Positions 8,591 through 17,038 are shown, counted from the first letter of the stretch. The stretch: 64,000 nt of DNA from Deefgea salmonis (GCF_020531905.1 NZ_JAJAWG010000007.1:1-64000); one strand, 5' to 3'. Numbers and translations: made by a program. The notes: a model not told the origin generated them from the letters alone.

Positions 8591-8923
8591 TCAGAATTCC
8601 AATATAACCCAGCTTGGGACGGCGATATTATCAATCATATTGCCTTGCGTCACGAAATTACCTTGGCCGTTAGGATCAATTAAGAAATACGGCTGGCCAA
8701 CTTTCGGCACGACTTTGATTTGATACAGCCGACCATTGATACGGTATTCGGTCAGTGTGGCATCGCCTTTTTCAACAATGCGGATATCGGGTTGTGGCTG
8801 GGGTTTGGTCGCTTTGGTTTCTGCTGGCATCGCCGGCGGGGTATCGGCAACGCCATCGCCGATAGTGGCGGCGAAAGCTGGTAGCGCCAAGCAAAAGCTA
8901 AGGCTCAGAATAAGGTGACGCAT
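8591..8923 (-). CDS. DUF2782 periplasmic protein
   Basis: 110 residues from the ATG at 8923, which has AAGGAG eight bases upstream. A Sec signal peptide is evident (MRHLILSLSFCLALPAFA, cleavage after AFA near residue 18). The mature part has a proline-rich stretch (about 25-45), then a compact beta domain with EKGDATLTEYRINGRLYQIKVVP and PYFLIDPNGQG. This matches the DUF2782 family, commonly found beside polA and thrB in betaproteobacteria. Function is unknown. Confidence 0.88.
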   Translation of the reverse strand: MRHLILSLSFCLALPAFAATIGDGVADTPPAMPAETKATKPQPQPDIRIVEKGDATLTEYRINGRLYQIKVVPKVGQPYFLIDPNGQGNFVTQGNMIDNIAVPSWVILEF

Positions 8924-9115
8924 GAGGCACTCCTTGGGAGTAAAAATAAGGTCGAGCGATGTTGAGCTGTCACCAAGCGGATCAATCAGTGCGGCTTTAA
9001 TCCATCGCAAAGGCATTGCACAAGGGCGCGCAACGCATTGGGAATCTTTGGCCTGAGTACGGCGTATAATGTGGGCTGCAATCCCCATTCTTACAACAGT
9101 ATAGAGAATTCTCGC

Positions 9116-11887
9116 ATGGCAACGCTGCTTTTAATCGATGGATCATCTTATTTGTATCGCGCTTTCCATGCGATTCGAGATTTAACCGCCCCCGATGGTA
9201 CACCTAGCAATGCGCTGTATGGCTTTGTGAATATGTTGAAAAAACTGCGTCAGCAAACCCCAGCTGATTATATCGCGTGTGTGTTCGATGCCAAAGGACC
9301 GACGTTTCGCGATGCACTTTATGATCAATACAAAGCGCAGCGCCCACCGATGCCCGATGAGCTGCGCGTACAAATCGCGCCGATTCATCAAGCCGTGGCC
9401 GCGTTTGGGATTCCGATTTTGATGATCAACGACGTTGAAGCCGACGATGTGATCGGCACGCTAGCGCGCGAAGCCAGCCGCCAAGGCATTACGACGATTA
9501 TGTCGACCGGCGATAAAGACATGGCGCAGTTGGTCGATGAGTTTGCCCGTATCGAAAACAGCATGACCAATGAAGTGCTGCGCCGCGATGAAGTGTTTGC
9601 CAAATTTAATGTGTGGCCTGAGCAAATCGTTGACTATCTGGCATTGATTGGCGACACCGTGGACAACGTGCCGGGCGTACCCAAATGCGGCCCAAAAACC
9701 GCCGCCAAATGGTTGGCTGAATATCAAACCTTGGATAATGTGATCGCTCACGCTGATGAAATCAAAGGCGTGGTGGGACAAAATCTGCGCGATACCTTGC
9801 CGTGGTTGCCGCTGGCCAAAGCATTAGTCACGATTAAATGCGATGTGGATCTCAGCGCCGAAATCCCGCAAGGCATGGCCGATTTAGTGCCAACGAGCGA
9901 AGACAGCGCGACCTTATTGGCGCTGTTTAAGCAGTTTGGTTTTCGCAGCTGGGTACGCGAATTAGAAAGTCGCGCGCCAGCAGTCAGTAGCGGTAGTGAC
10001 GATTTATTCGCAGAGAAAACCGAAGGTATTGCTACCCAAGTAATGGTAGATGACGCTCAGATTGAAATACCTGCTGCACCCATAATTGAGCGGCATTATG
10101 TAACCATTCAAACCGCAGCGCAGTTGAGCGATTGGCTGGCCAAAATCAATGCCGCAGCCATTACCGCTTTTGATACCGAAACCACGAGCCTAGACGCCAT
10201 GCAGGCGCGCTTGGTGGGGATGTCGTTTTCGGTGACTGAGGGCGAGGCGGCGTATTTGCCATTGGCGCATTGCGGCCCAGATCATGCCGAACAACTGCCG
10301 TTTGATGAAACCTTGGCCTTATTAAAACCGTGGTTAGAATCAAGCCAGCACGGCAAAGTCGGGCAAAACCTGAAATACGATCAACATGTTTTAGCCAATT
10401 ACGGCATTGAGCTGGCAGGCATTTGTGATGACACTTTATTGATGTCTTACGTATTGGCCAGCCATGAAAAGCACAATATGGATGATCAAGCAGAACGAGA
10501 GCTGGGTGAAACCACGATTAAATACGCTGATATTTGCGGTAAAGGCGCCAAGCAAATTGGCTTTGCCGAGGTCGACGTTGATACCGCTACTCGGTATGCG
10601 GCTGAAGACGCCGATATTACTTTGCGTCTGGCGCATACCCTTAAACCACGGTTAACTGGCCGTTTGCTTGAAGTGTATCGCGACATTGAAATGCCATCGC
10701 GCGATGTGCTGTACATTATGGAGCGCAACGGCGTGTTGCTCGATTCGGCTTTATTGCAAAAGCAAAGCCACGAGATTGGTTTGCGCTTAATTGAATTAGA
10801 AAACCACGCTTACGAGCTGGCAGGCCAGCCGTTTAATTTGGCGTCACCCAAGCAATTGGGCGAAATCTTTTTTGAAAAACTGCAATTGCCAGTGATTAAA
10901 AAAACCCCGAAAGGCGCGCCATCCACCGACGAAGAAGTGTTGAGCGAATTGGCCAAAGATTATCCTTTGCCCAAAGTGCTGCTCGAGCATCGTAGTTTGT
11001 CGAAATTAAAATCCACCTATACCGACAAACTGCCGTTAATGGTGAACCCAAAAACCGGCCGAATTCATACCAGTTTTAATCAAACCGTCGCAGTCACTGG
11101 GCGTTTGAGCTCGTCCGAGCCGAATTTGCAAAATATCCCGGTGCGCACGTTAGAGGGCCGCAAAATCCGCGAAGCGTTTATCGCGCCAGCGGGCAGCAAA
11201 ATTGTTTCGGCCGATTACTCGCAAATCGAACTGCGGATTATGGCGCATTTATCTAACGATGCCGCGATGCTCAAAGCGTTTGAGCAAGGGCAAGACATTC
11301 ACAAAGCCACTGCCGCGGAAGTGTTTGGCATTGCGCTGGACGAAGTCAGCAGCGAGCAGCGCCGTTATGCCAAGTCGATTAACTTTGGTTTGATTTACGG
11401 CATGGGCGTGTTTGGTTTGGCGCAGCAATTGGAAATCACCCGCGAAGCGGCAAAAACCTTTATCGAGCGCTATTTCAATCGCTTTTACAGCGTGGCCGAT
11501 TATATGGAGCAAACGCGGCAATCGGTGCGCGAGCTAGGTTATGTCGAAACCGTGTTTGGTCGCCGTTTATGGCTGCCCGAAATTAAATCGAGCAATGGTG
11601 CCAAACGCGCCGGTGCCGAGCGCGCGGCGATTAACGGACCAATGCAAGGTACTGCCGCTGATTTAATCAAATTGGCAATGATTGCCGTAGCCAAGTGGTT
11701 GGATGCCGAACAATTGCAAAGTAAGTTATTACTGCAAGTGCACGATGAATTGATCTTGGAAGTGCCTGAAGCCGAGTTGGAATTGGTGACGCGAAAACTG
11801 CCCGAAATCATGGCCAGCGTGGCGCAACTCAAAGTGCCGTTATTGGCCGAAGTCGGCGTGGGTAATAATTGGGAAGAGGCGCATTGA
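9116..11887 (+). CDS. polA: DNA polymerase I
   Basis: 923 residues. The start at 9116 (MATLLLIDGSSYLYRAFHA) fits the family; the frame stays open 78 bases further upstream without homology. It has the 5'-3' exonuclease domain (1 to about 290, with DVEADDVIGTLA and STGDKDMAQLV), an intact 3'-5' proofreading domain (DTETTS near 352, YAAEDADITLRL), and the polymerase domain with SADYSQIELRIMAHLS, the finger helix RRYAKSINFGLIYGMG, and LLQVHDELILEV near 875. It fills Okazaki gaps and repair patches. It is divergent from the DUF2782-thrB group and is followed by a strong terminator. Confidence 0.98.
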   Translation: MATLLLIDGSSYLYRAFHAIRDLTAPDGTPSNALYGFVNMLKKLRQQTPADYIACVFDAKGPTFRDALYDQYKAQRPPMPDELRVQIAPIHQAVAAFGIPILMINDVEADDVIGTLAREASRQGITTIMSTGDKDMAQLVDEFARIENSMTNEVLRRDEVFAKFNVWPEQIVDYLALIGDTVDNVPGVPKCGPKTAAKWLAEYQTLDNVIAHADEIKGVVGQNLRDTLPWLPLAKALVTIKCDVDLSAEIPQGMADLVPTSEDSATLLALFKQFGFRSWVRELESRAPAVSSGSDDLFAEKTEGIATQVMVDDAQIEIPAAPIIERHYVTIQTAAQLSDWLAKINAAAITAFDTETTSLDAMQARLVGMSFSVTEGEAAYLPLAHCGPDHAEQLPFDETLALLKPWLESSQHGKVGQNLKYDQHVLANYGIELAGICDDTLLMSYVLASHEKHNMDDQAERELGETTIKYADICGKGAKQIGFAEVDVDTATRYAAEDADITLRLAHTLKPRLTGRLLEVYRDIEMPSRDVLYIMERNGVLLDSALLQKQSHEIGLRLIELENHAYELAGQPFNLASPKQLGEIFFEKLQLPVIKKTPKGAPSTDEEVLSELAKDYPLPKVLLEHRSLSKLKSTYTDKLPLMVNPKTGRIHTSFNQTVAVTGRLSSSEPNLQNIPVRTLEGRKIREAFIAPAGSKIVSADYSQIELRIMAHLSNDAAMLKAFEQGQDIHKATAAEVFGIALDEVSSEQRRYAKSINFGLIYGMGVFGLAQQLEITREAAKTFIERYFNRFYSVADYMEQTRQSVRELGYVETVFGRRLWLPEIKSSNGAKRAGAERAAINGPMQGTAADLIKLAMIAVAKWLDAEQLQSKLLLQVHDELILEVPEAELELVTRKLPEIMASVAQLKVPLLAEVGVGNNWEEAH

Positions 11888-11935
11888 TTTTGTTCGGCGT
11901 ATTGCTCGCGCAGCGGTAAGACGCCGGATGCAATG

Positions 11936-11962
11936 AAAACCGCCAGCAATGGCGGTTTTTTT
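11936..11962 (+). terminator. Rho-independent terminator of polA
   Basis: An AAAACCGCC/GGCGGTTTT stem with a short AGCAAT loop, followed by a run of T, about 50 bases after the polA stop. Confidence 0.85.
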
Positions 11963-12076
11963 ATGTGCGGGATGGCGCGGATGTAAAGCGGTATAAGGGC
12001 GGGTCGTGACCCGCGCTGAACTGCAACTTCCACTCGTAAGCCGCAATCGTTCCGAATTTGATGTAACCGTAGGGGG

Positions 12077-12208
12077 CAATGAGTGAAGCGAATTGCACCG
12101 GCTTTGGCGTAAATTGAACCGATCTTGGTGCGGATTGCTCAATGCTTGAATCTCATTGGCTTGGGTTATCTACCCACGGTAATTTGGCGCAATTCGCTTC
12201 GCTCATTG
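12077..12208. repeat. REP-like inverted repeat
   Basis: The 20-base arms at 12077-12096 and 12189-12208 are reverse complements with one mismatch (CAATGAGTGAAGCGAATTGC against CAATGAGCGAAGCGAATTGC), separated by 92 bases. Each arm can itself fold (GCAAT...ATTGC around TCGCTTCGC). This pattern resembles short palindromic intergenic repeats seen in many proteobacteria. The stretch 11963-12518 otherwise holds no gene. Confidence 0.5.
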
Positions 12209-12214
12209 TCGCCA

Positions 12215-12359
12215 GCATGGCTTGCCATCGTTGTTTTTAAGATGCAGCTGGCTTTATATAATATTGCTGAACAGCAGAAAGCTTGAATTACATCGTGTAC
12301 TTGAACATAAAAACACCCCAAAAATATGGACGGATGTCCAACTTTTGGGGTGCAGTTCA
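12215..12359 (-). mobile_element. Decayed left end of an IS3-family (IS150-like) element
   Basis: Read on the minus strand from 12359, the sequence begins TGAACTGCACCCCAAAAG then TTGGACATCC, the style of terminal repeat used by IS150-group elements. About 50 bases in, an ATG (12308) opens a frame reading MFKYTM-stop-FKLSAVQQYYI. This resembles the start of IS3-family OrfA (KYSxEFKLxVVQxYL) with a stop replacing one codon, and a further stop about 17 codons later. No transposase body or right end remains. The end also forms a hairpin (CACCCCAAAA ... TTTTGGGGTG with inner TGGAC/GTCCA). Confidence 0.55.
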
Positions 12360-12518
12360 ATTAGGCCTGTTTTTGTTGCTTTGAGGGCGCTAAACAAAAT
12401 TGACCGCTAGCAGCTTGTCGTTGCACAAACGATAGTTTCTGCAACTGGTTTCATCGTGGACTTATTTTAATCTTGAAATTAAAACAGCAGCAGCTGCAAC
12501 ATCTAATGTTCAACCGTC

Positions 12519-12827
12519 TTAAGCAACTTCAGACGCTAGTAGCACAGCATCAAGCAGTCCAGGGAAACGGCTATCCAAATCATCTCGACGTAACGAATTA
12601 ATAAATTGAGTGCCTTCCGCTTGCATCTGAATAATGCCAGCCTCTCTCAGCACACGAAAGTGATGAGACGCCGTTGATTTGGCTACAGGGAGGCTTAGCG
12701 CCCCACAGGATTGAGCGCCTTTACTAGCAAGGCTTTGGATAAGAGCAAGGCGTGTCGGGTCGCTAAGGGCATACAAAATACCCGACAAGGTAATACTCTC
12801 TTTTGATGGGTGCACAGGTGTCCTCAT
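12519..12827 (-). CDS. ArsR-family transcriptional repressor
   Basis: 102 residues from the ATG at 12827 (MRTPVHPSKES); starts 18 or 36 bases upstream are possible but would run into the palindrome. It is a winged helix-turn-helix protein: LYALSDPTRLALIQSLA is the typical ArsR opening, SLPVAKSTASHHFRVLREAGII the recognition helix region, and MQAEGTQFINSLRRDDL the wing. No obvious metal-binding cysteine pair is seen, so this is probably not a metal sensor. It is divergent from the SDR gene with a palindrome between them, so it likely represses both. Confidence 0.88.
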   Translation of the reverse strand: MRTPVHPSKESITLSGILYALSDPTRLALIQSLASKGAQSCGALSLPVAKSTASHHFRVLREAGIIQMQAEGTQFINSLRRDDLDSRFPGLLDAVLLASEVA

Positions 12828-12841
12828 ACTTGCAGTATTGC

Positions 12842-12858
12842 ACATTACAATGTAATGT
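12842..12858. promoter_or_regulatory. Palindromic operator candidate between arsR-type and SDR genes
   Basis: ACATTAC and GTAATGT form 7-base perfect arms around AAT, just upstream of the regulator start and about 80 bases before the SDR gene. Size, symmetry and position fit an ArsR-family operator. Confidence 0.5.
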
Positions 12859-12938
12859 ACCAATGTTCGATTAAATTAGAACATAAGAACAAACAACTAA
12901 TTTAATTCTAAATTCACTCACATATAAAGGCTCCAAAA

Positions 12939-13697
12939 ATGTCTGGTAAGTTTTTAAATCAAGTAGCTGTCGTTACCGGTGGTTCAACAGGAATTGGTTT
13001 CGCCATTGCTAAAGCACTCCTCACAGAAGGGGCTAAGCGCGTCTACATTACAGGTCGATCGGCCAAGAGCCTCGACGAAGCTACTGCTACTCTAGGGGAT
13101 GCTGCAATTTCAGTCGTGTCCGATGTTTCCAGCCTAGCCAATCTACAAACGCTTAAGCATGAGATTGAAAAGCGTGGAGATCAATTGGATGCAGTATTCG
13201 CCAACGCAGGGATAGCGGAAAATAATTTCTTTGGTGAAACGACTGAAGCTGATTTTGGTAAAACTTTCGACATCAATGTAAAGGGAGTTTTTTTCACCGT
13301 TCAAACATTGCTGCCTCTAGTGAAAGACGGGGCATCGGTAGTACTAACAGCCTCCATGGTTGCTAACAAAGGTATGGAAAATTTTAGCTTATATAGCGCG
13401 TCCAAGGCTGCGGTACGCTCCTTTGCAAGATCATGGGCTAATGATCTAAAAGGACGAAAAATACGTGTCAACGCACTTAGTCCTGGATTCACGCGCACAC
13501 CTATTATGGAAAATGGTTTGAAATGGGATGAAGCTCAAATTGAAGCATTCAAGAATTATGCGGAAGGGGTCGTGCCATTGGGTTATGTAGCTCAACCAGA
13601 AGAGATTGCTACTGCTGCATTATTTTTAGCATCAAATGATGCAAGATACGTTAACGGCATTGAACTTACGGTTGATGGCGGTCTTACTCAAATCTAA
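12939..13697 (+). CDS. SDR-family NAD(P)-dependent oxidoreductase
   Basis: 252 residues, a classical short-chain dehydrogenase. The cofactor-binding motif TGGSTGIG is near residues 12-19 and NAG near 89. The catalytic Ser is in TASM and the catalytic pair is in YSASK (Tyr near 151). The C-terminus ends AEEI-like EEIATAALFLASNDARYVNGIELTVDGG. The substrate is unknown; such SDR genes beside ArsR regulators often handle small carbonyl compounds. The gene is noticeably more AT-rich than neighbouring core genes and sits beside an IS remnant, suggesting acquisition by transfer. Confidence 0.9.
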   Translation: MSGKFLNQVAVVTGGSTGIGFAIAKALLTEGAKRVYITGRSAKSLDEATATLGDAAISVVSDVSSLANLQTLKHEIEKRGDQLDAVFANAGIAENNFFGETTEADFGKTFDINVKGVFFTVQTLLPLVKDGASVVLTASMVANKGMENFSLYSASKAAVRSFARSWANDLKGRKIRVNALSPGFTRTPIMENGLKWDEAQIEAFKNYAEGVVPLGYVAQPEEIATAALFLASNDARYVNGIELTVDGGLTQI

Positions 13698-13777
13698 GTT
13701 TTTAGATTTCCTATAAATCTTCTGAAACTCTCCCCATTTAAGCTTGTTTAATTGGGTATACCTAATCGGAACCAACG

Positions 13778-13804
13778 AAAACAGGCCAAAAAAGGCCTGT
13801 TTTT
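13778..13804. terminator. Bidirectional terminator between SDR and mocR-type genes
   Basis: AAAACAGGCC and GGCCTGTTTT form a perfect 10-base stem around six A residues, with T runs in both directions. It can serve the SDR gene and the convergent regulator gene. Confidence 0.8.
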
Positions 13805-13882
13805 CACATTTTACTTTCACATACGGAACTAGCACCGAAAAATCACTTAAACGGAACCGACCCAATATTAATCAAACTTCAA

Positions 13883-15307
13883 TCAAAGACATTTCTTGAG
13901 GGTATCGACTGCTGAGTTAATTTGAATATTACTTAGCGATGCATACCCCAACAGCCAGCCGCTTTTTTTTCTTTCCCCCAAATAAAATTGCGACAGTGAC
14001 CGTAGCGCGAGGCCTTGCGCTTGGCCGGCTGCGGTCCATTGCGGTTCGCGGTGATGGTCGACTTCAACTGCAAATTGCAAGCCGCCGTTCACATTGACGG
14101 TTTGAATCAGCTCAGAGAGTGGTTGCAAAGCCGTGAGCAATAAATCTCGGCGGCTACGATAGAGCACGCGCATTTGCCGGATATGACTGGCGAAATGCCC
14201 TTGGTGCATAAAATCGGCGGTAACAGCTTGCGCCAGTTGCGGCGTATGGCCGTCAAACGCGGCGCGCGCATTGACAAAGGCCGGTATTAAATCGGGCGGT
14301 AAAACGAGATAAGCGATGCGTAATGATGGAAACAGCACTTTGCTAAAGGTGCCGATATAAATCACGCGGCCTTGCTGATCTAGCCCTTGCAGGGCGGGGA
14401 GCGGGCGCTGCTCGTAGCTAAATTCGCTGTCGTAATCGTCCTCAATAATCCACGCATTGTGCTGCGCCGCTTGCTCGAGTAAGGCCATGCGGCGGGGCAA
14501 ACTCATTGTTACCCCAAGCGGGTATTGATGTGAGGGCGTTGTGTAGATTAGCTTGGGTGGCGATAGGGTGCTGGAAAGCTCGGTGTTGAGACCATCGTGA
14601 TCGACTGGTGCTGGAATGATTTTTGCGCCAGCCGAGAGCAGCGCGTTGCGTGCGCCCAAATAGCCGGGCTCTTCGAGCCATACGCTGTCATTTGGATCAA
14701 TTAGTAATTGGGCAATGAGTTGCAGTGCTTGCTGCGAGCTGGTTAGCACTAAAATTTGCGCCGCATCACAAACCACGCCACGCGATTGCGCCAAATAGCC
14801 GGCAATGGCTTCGCGTAGTTCGGGCAGACCTTGCGAATCGCCATAACGCATCAAGCGCTCGCCGTCTTTTTTCCAGCGCTGTTGGGTCATTTTGCCCCAC
14901 AATTCACGGGGAAACGCGGCGGGGTCAGGTTGGCCCGCAGTAAAAGCGGTGAATGGCGAGGTGGCATCGCGGCAAGTGCCAGCCTCAACCATCATTTTCC
15001 CGCGTTGTGATAAGCCTGCGGCGGTTTTGCGCGGACGCGCTGGCTTGGGCTGCGCGGCAATGGCGACAAAACTACCAACGCCCACTTGGCGATGCAGATA
15101 GCCTTCGGCTTCTAATTGCGAAAATGCCAGCTCAACCGTGCTGCGTGAAATCGCCAAATCGGCTGCTAGCACGCGGCTGGCCGGCACTTTGCTTCCCAAT
15201 GGCAAATACCCCGCCAAAATCGCCTTGCGTAAAGTTCGCGATAATTGTTCATACAGTGCTAAATCAGGCTGCGACTCGGCGGCAAATAAAGTGGGCAATG
15301 CGGACAT
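13883..15307 (-). CDS. MocR-family regulator (GntR HTH fused to aminotransferase fold)
   Basis: 474 residues from the ATG at 15307 (MSALPTLFAA), which has TAGAGG eight bases upstream; an ATG at 15343 is weaker. The N-terminal GntR winged helix is seen at about 15-75 (LYEQLSRTLRKAILAGYLPLGSKVPASRVLA, ISRSTVELAFSQLEAEGYL). It is joined by a linker to a fold-type I aminotransferase-like domain with the PLP-binding lysine in GTFSKVLFPSLRIAYL. Family members sense PLP or its adducts and often control a divergent gene. Here that is the acetyltransferase at 15396, and the duplicated promoter region suggests the operon at 16134 as well. Confidence 0.92.
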   Translation of the reverse strand: MSALPTLFAAESQPDLALYEQLSRTLRKAILAGYLPLGSKVPASRVLAADLAISRSTVELAFSQLEAEGYLHRQVGVGSFVAIAAQPKPARPRKTAAGLSQRGKMMVEAGTCRDATSPFTAFTAGQPDPAAFPRELWGKMTQQRWKKDGERLMRYGDSQGLPELREAIAGYLAQSRGVVCDAAQILVLTSSQQALQLIAQLLIDPNDSVWLEEPGYLGARNALLSAGAKIIPAPVDHDGLNTELSSTLSPPKLIYTTPSHQYPLGVTMSLPRRMALLEQAAQHNAWIIEDDYDSEFSYEQRPLPALQGLDQQGRVIYIGTFSKVLFPSLRIAYLVLPPDLIPAFVNARAAFDGHTPQLAQAVTADFMHQGHFASHIRQMRVLYRSRRDLLLTALQPLSELIQTVNVNGGLQFAVEVDHHREPQWTAAGQAQGLALRSLSQFYLGERKKSGWLLGYASLSNIQINSAVDTLKKCL

Positions 15308-15367
15308 TGGTCTGGCCTCTATCGCTAAATTGGTTTGCAACATTAGGCCATTATGCCGTTACAGTAA
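15291..15367. repeat. 77-base promoter-region repeat, copy 1
   Basis: It covers the first codons of the mocR-type gene and the divergent promoter region. The first 28 bases are identical to copy 2 at 15940-16016 and the remainder is largely conserved without gaps. It contains ATTGGTCT (15306) and ATTGGTTT (15329), 23 bases apart, as possible direct-repeat operators. TTGGTT-16-TATGCC is a possible plus-strand promoter. Confidence 0.8.
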
Positions 15368-15395
15368 GGCTTGTGAAAAGCTTGGGGTTGAAGTG

Positions 15396-15929
15396 ATGAT
15401 TATTCGGAAAGCAACTATGCAAGATGCCACGGCCATTGCGGCATTACATGCGAAAAACTGGCAGCAGGCGTATCACGAATCATTAAGTGCCGCATATCTG
15501 CGTGATCAGGTTCCACAGGAGCGCTTGGCGCTTTGGCAAATGCGTTTACAACAGCCAGCGGATAATCAAAGTATTTGGTTGGCCGAAAACGACGGTGAAC
15601 TATGCGGATTCGCTTGTGCTTATGGCGGGCAAGATCCGCGATGGGGAACGTATATCGACAATCTACATGTTGCAGCCACCTCGCGGCGTAGTGGCGTCGG
15701 TCGTGCTTTATTGGCAGCAGTCGCACTCTGGCATGATGAAGTGTATCCATCGCAAGGTCTTTATTTATGGACAATAGAGATCAATACCTATGCGATTCGC
15801 TTTTATCAAGCATGTTCTGCCGTCGCATATGACGTCGATGTTTGGCGCGCACCAGATGGCTCGCTCGTGCCGGTTATTCGAATGGCATGGCCAGGTGTTC
15901 AGCGGTTAATGCTAGATCCTGAGCAGTAA
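15396..15929 (+). CDS. GNAT-family N-acetyltransferase
   Basis: 177 residues from ATG 15396; the frame is open much further upstream, but only across the antisense of the regulator gene. Residues 1-10 MIIRKATMQD open the GNAT fold. YIDNLHVAATSRRSGVGRALL near residues 87-107 is motif A with the acetyl-CoA pyrophosphate loop (RRSGVG). LYLWTIEINTYAIRFYQACSAV forms motif B. It acetylates an unknown small molecule or protein amine. It is divergent from the MocR-type regulator, 88 bases apart, and likely controlled by it. Confidence 0.88.
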   Translation: MIIRKATMQDATAIAALHAKNWQQAYHESLSAAYLRDQVPQERLALWQMRLQQPADNQSIWLAENDGELCGFACAYGGQDPRWGTYIDNLHVAATSRRSGVGRALLAAVALWHDEVYPSQGLYLWTIEINTYAIRFYQACSAVAYDVDVWRAPDGSLVPVIRMAWPGVQRLMLDPEQ

Positions 15930-15939
15930 TAATCAGCAC

Positions 15940-16016
15940 GTGGGCAATGCGGACATTGGTCTGGCCTAGTTGTAGAAATTGGTCTGTAGCAAAAGACCAT
16001 TATGCCGTTATAGTAA
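15940..16016. repeat. 77-base promoter-region repeat, copy 2
   Basis: It repeats the mocR start region, including its first six codons and the spacer, directly after the acetyltransferase gene, but no regulator gene follows on the minus strand. ATTGGTCT occurs at 15955 and 15978 (again 23 bases apart) and an inverted AGACCAT at 15994. TTGGTC-16-TATGCC is preserved as a possible promoter for the operon beginning at 16134. Confidence 0.8.
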
Positions 16017-16133
16017 ATTGCCTAGGTAGTTTGGTCAGCAGCGGTGTGGGTTTCTTGACTTGAATCTGAATGTTGACTGCTTTGATCGCAGGCGCGTTGG
16101 CGCTTGCGAATTATTTGATTAAAGGAAATCAGC

Positions 16134-16547
16134 GTGCGGGATGTTTTATTGTTGGTGCATTTTTTGGGTTTGGTGCTTGGGGCAGGTTCTGGCTTTGCCT
16201 TGTTTTTTATTGGTCATTTGGCGCAGCGTTGGCCAGCAGAGGCGCGGCGCGAGACGATGGTGCGCTTGTTTGCGCTGCGCTATGCCTCGTATGTTGGTTT
16301 GTTGCTGTTAGTGCTGTCGGGCAGCGCTTTATTGCGGCCTTACAGCACACAGTTAGCGCAGATGCCGTGGCTGTGGGTCAAAGCGCTTGCGGTCACGGTG
16401 ATTGTGATTTGCGCCGTGTTCGGTATTTGGCGGATGCGACAAGTGCCGCAGCAACCGGCGGCTTTATTGCGCTTGCCGATACTGGGCAAAGTGAGTTTGG
16501 CCGCCAGTGTGTTGGCGATTTTGGCTGCGGTGCTGGCGTTTTCTTAA
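16134..16547 (+). CDS. Small integral membrane protein
   Basis: 137 residues from a GTG start with AAAGGA eight bases upstream. Four hydrophobic segments are visible, at about 4-27, 48-66, 78-98 and 115-136, joined by short arginine-containing loops (RWPAEARRETMVR). It resembles DUF2269-like membrane proteins but lacks motifs that give a function. It is the first gene of a run with the rhodanese, PaiB-like and acetyltransferase genes, behind the duplicated mocR promoter region. Confidence 0.75.
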   Translation: MRDVLLLVHFLGLVLGAGSGFALFFIGHLAQRWPAEARRETMVRLFALRYASYVGLLLLVLSGSALLRPYSTQLAQMPWLWVKALAVTVIVICAVFGIWRMRQVPQQPAALLRLPILGKVSLAASVLAILAAVLAFS

Positions 16548-16599
16548 AGCTCGGCGCTGCTGAGTGATTGAGTGCTTAATGGTCAACGGGGAGAAAAAA

Positions 16600-17037
16600 A
16601 TGAGTGCAGTGTTAGCCAGTGGTTTAGCAACGGCGAGTGAGTCAGCGCAGTTTTTTGCCGCGCAATTGCAGTTTCGTACTGATGCGGCGGATTTGGCGGC
16701 GGATTTAATCGCGGGTGAAGTGCAGATTGTGGTGATTGATACGCGCTCAGCGGCGGCGTATCAGGCGGGGCATATTCCCGGCGCTGTGAGTGTGCCCCAT
16801 CGCACGATGACTGCTGAAACCACCGCCAATTGGGATCGCCAGCAGGTGTATGTGTGTTATTGCGACGGGATTGGCTGTAATGGCTCGACATGGGGCGCGT
16901 ATAAATTGGCCAAGCTGGGGTTTCAGGTGAAAGAACTCATCGGCGGTCTGCGTTATTGGCAGCAAGATGGTTATGCCGTGGCGACGGGTGAAGCGGCTGG
17001 GGTATTGATGGCTAGCACAATTGATTGCGAGTGTTGA
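16600..17037 (+). CDS. Rhodanese-like domain protein
   Basis: 145 residues from ATG 16600, with GGGGAG nine bases upstream. A single rhodanese domain is seen: VIDTRSAAAYQAGHIPGAVSVPHR is the CH2A/CH2B region, and VCYCDGIGCNGSTW near 85-100 holds the candidate active-site cysteines, although the loop is not the standard CRxGxR. GFQVKELIGGLRYWQQDGY closes the domain. It may carry sulfur as a persulfide or act as a thiol sensor. It is cytoplasmic, with no signal peptide. It sits in an operon with the PaiB-like gene, which starts one base after its stop. Confidence 0.85.
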   Translation: MSAVLASGLATASESAQFFAAQLQFRTDAADLAADLIAGEVQIVVIDTRSAAAYQAGHIPGAVSVPHRTMTAETTANWDRQQVYVCYCDGIGCNGSTWGAYKLAKLGFQVKELIGGLRYWQQDGYAVATGEAAGVLMASTIDCEC

Positions 17038-17038
17038 T

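Noticed and set aside
16070-16567. 165-residue plus-strand frame overlapping the membrane protein gene
   Set aside because: The GTG-started frame at 16134 has a good ribosome binding site and regular membrane segments; the other frame is a shadow.
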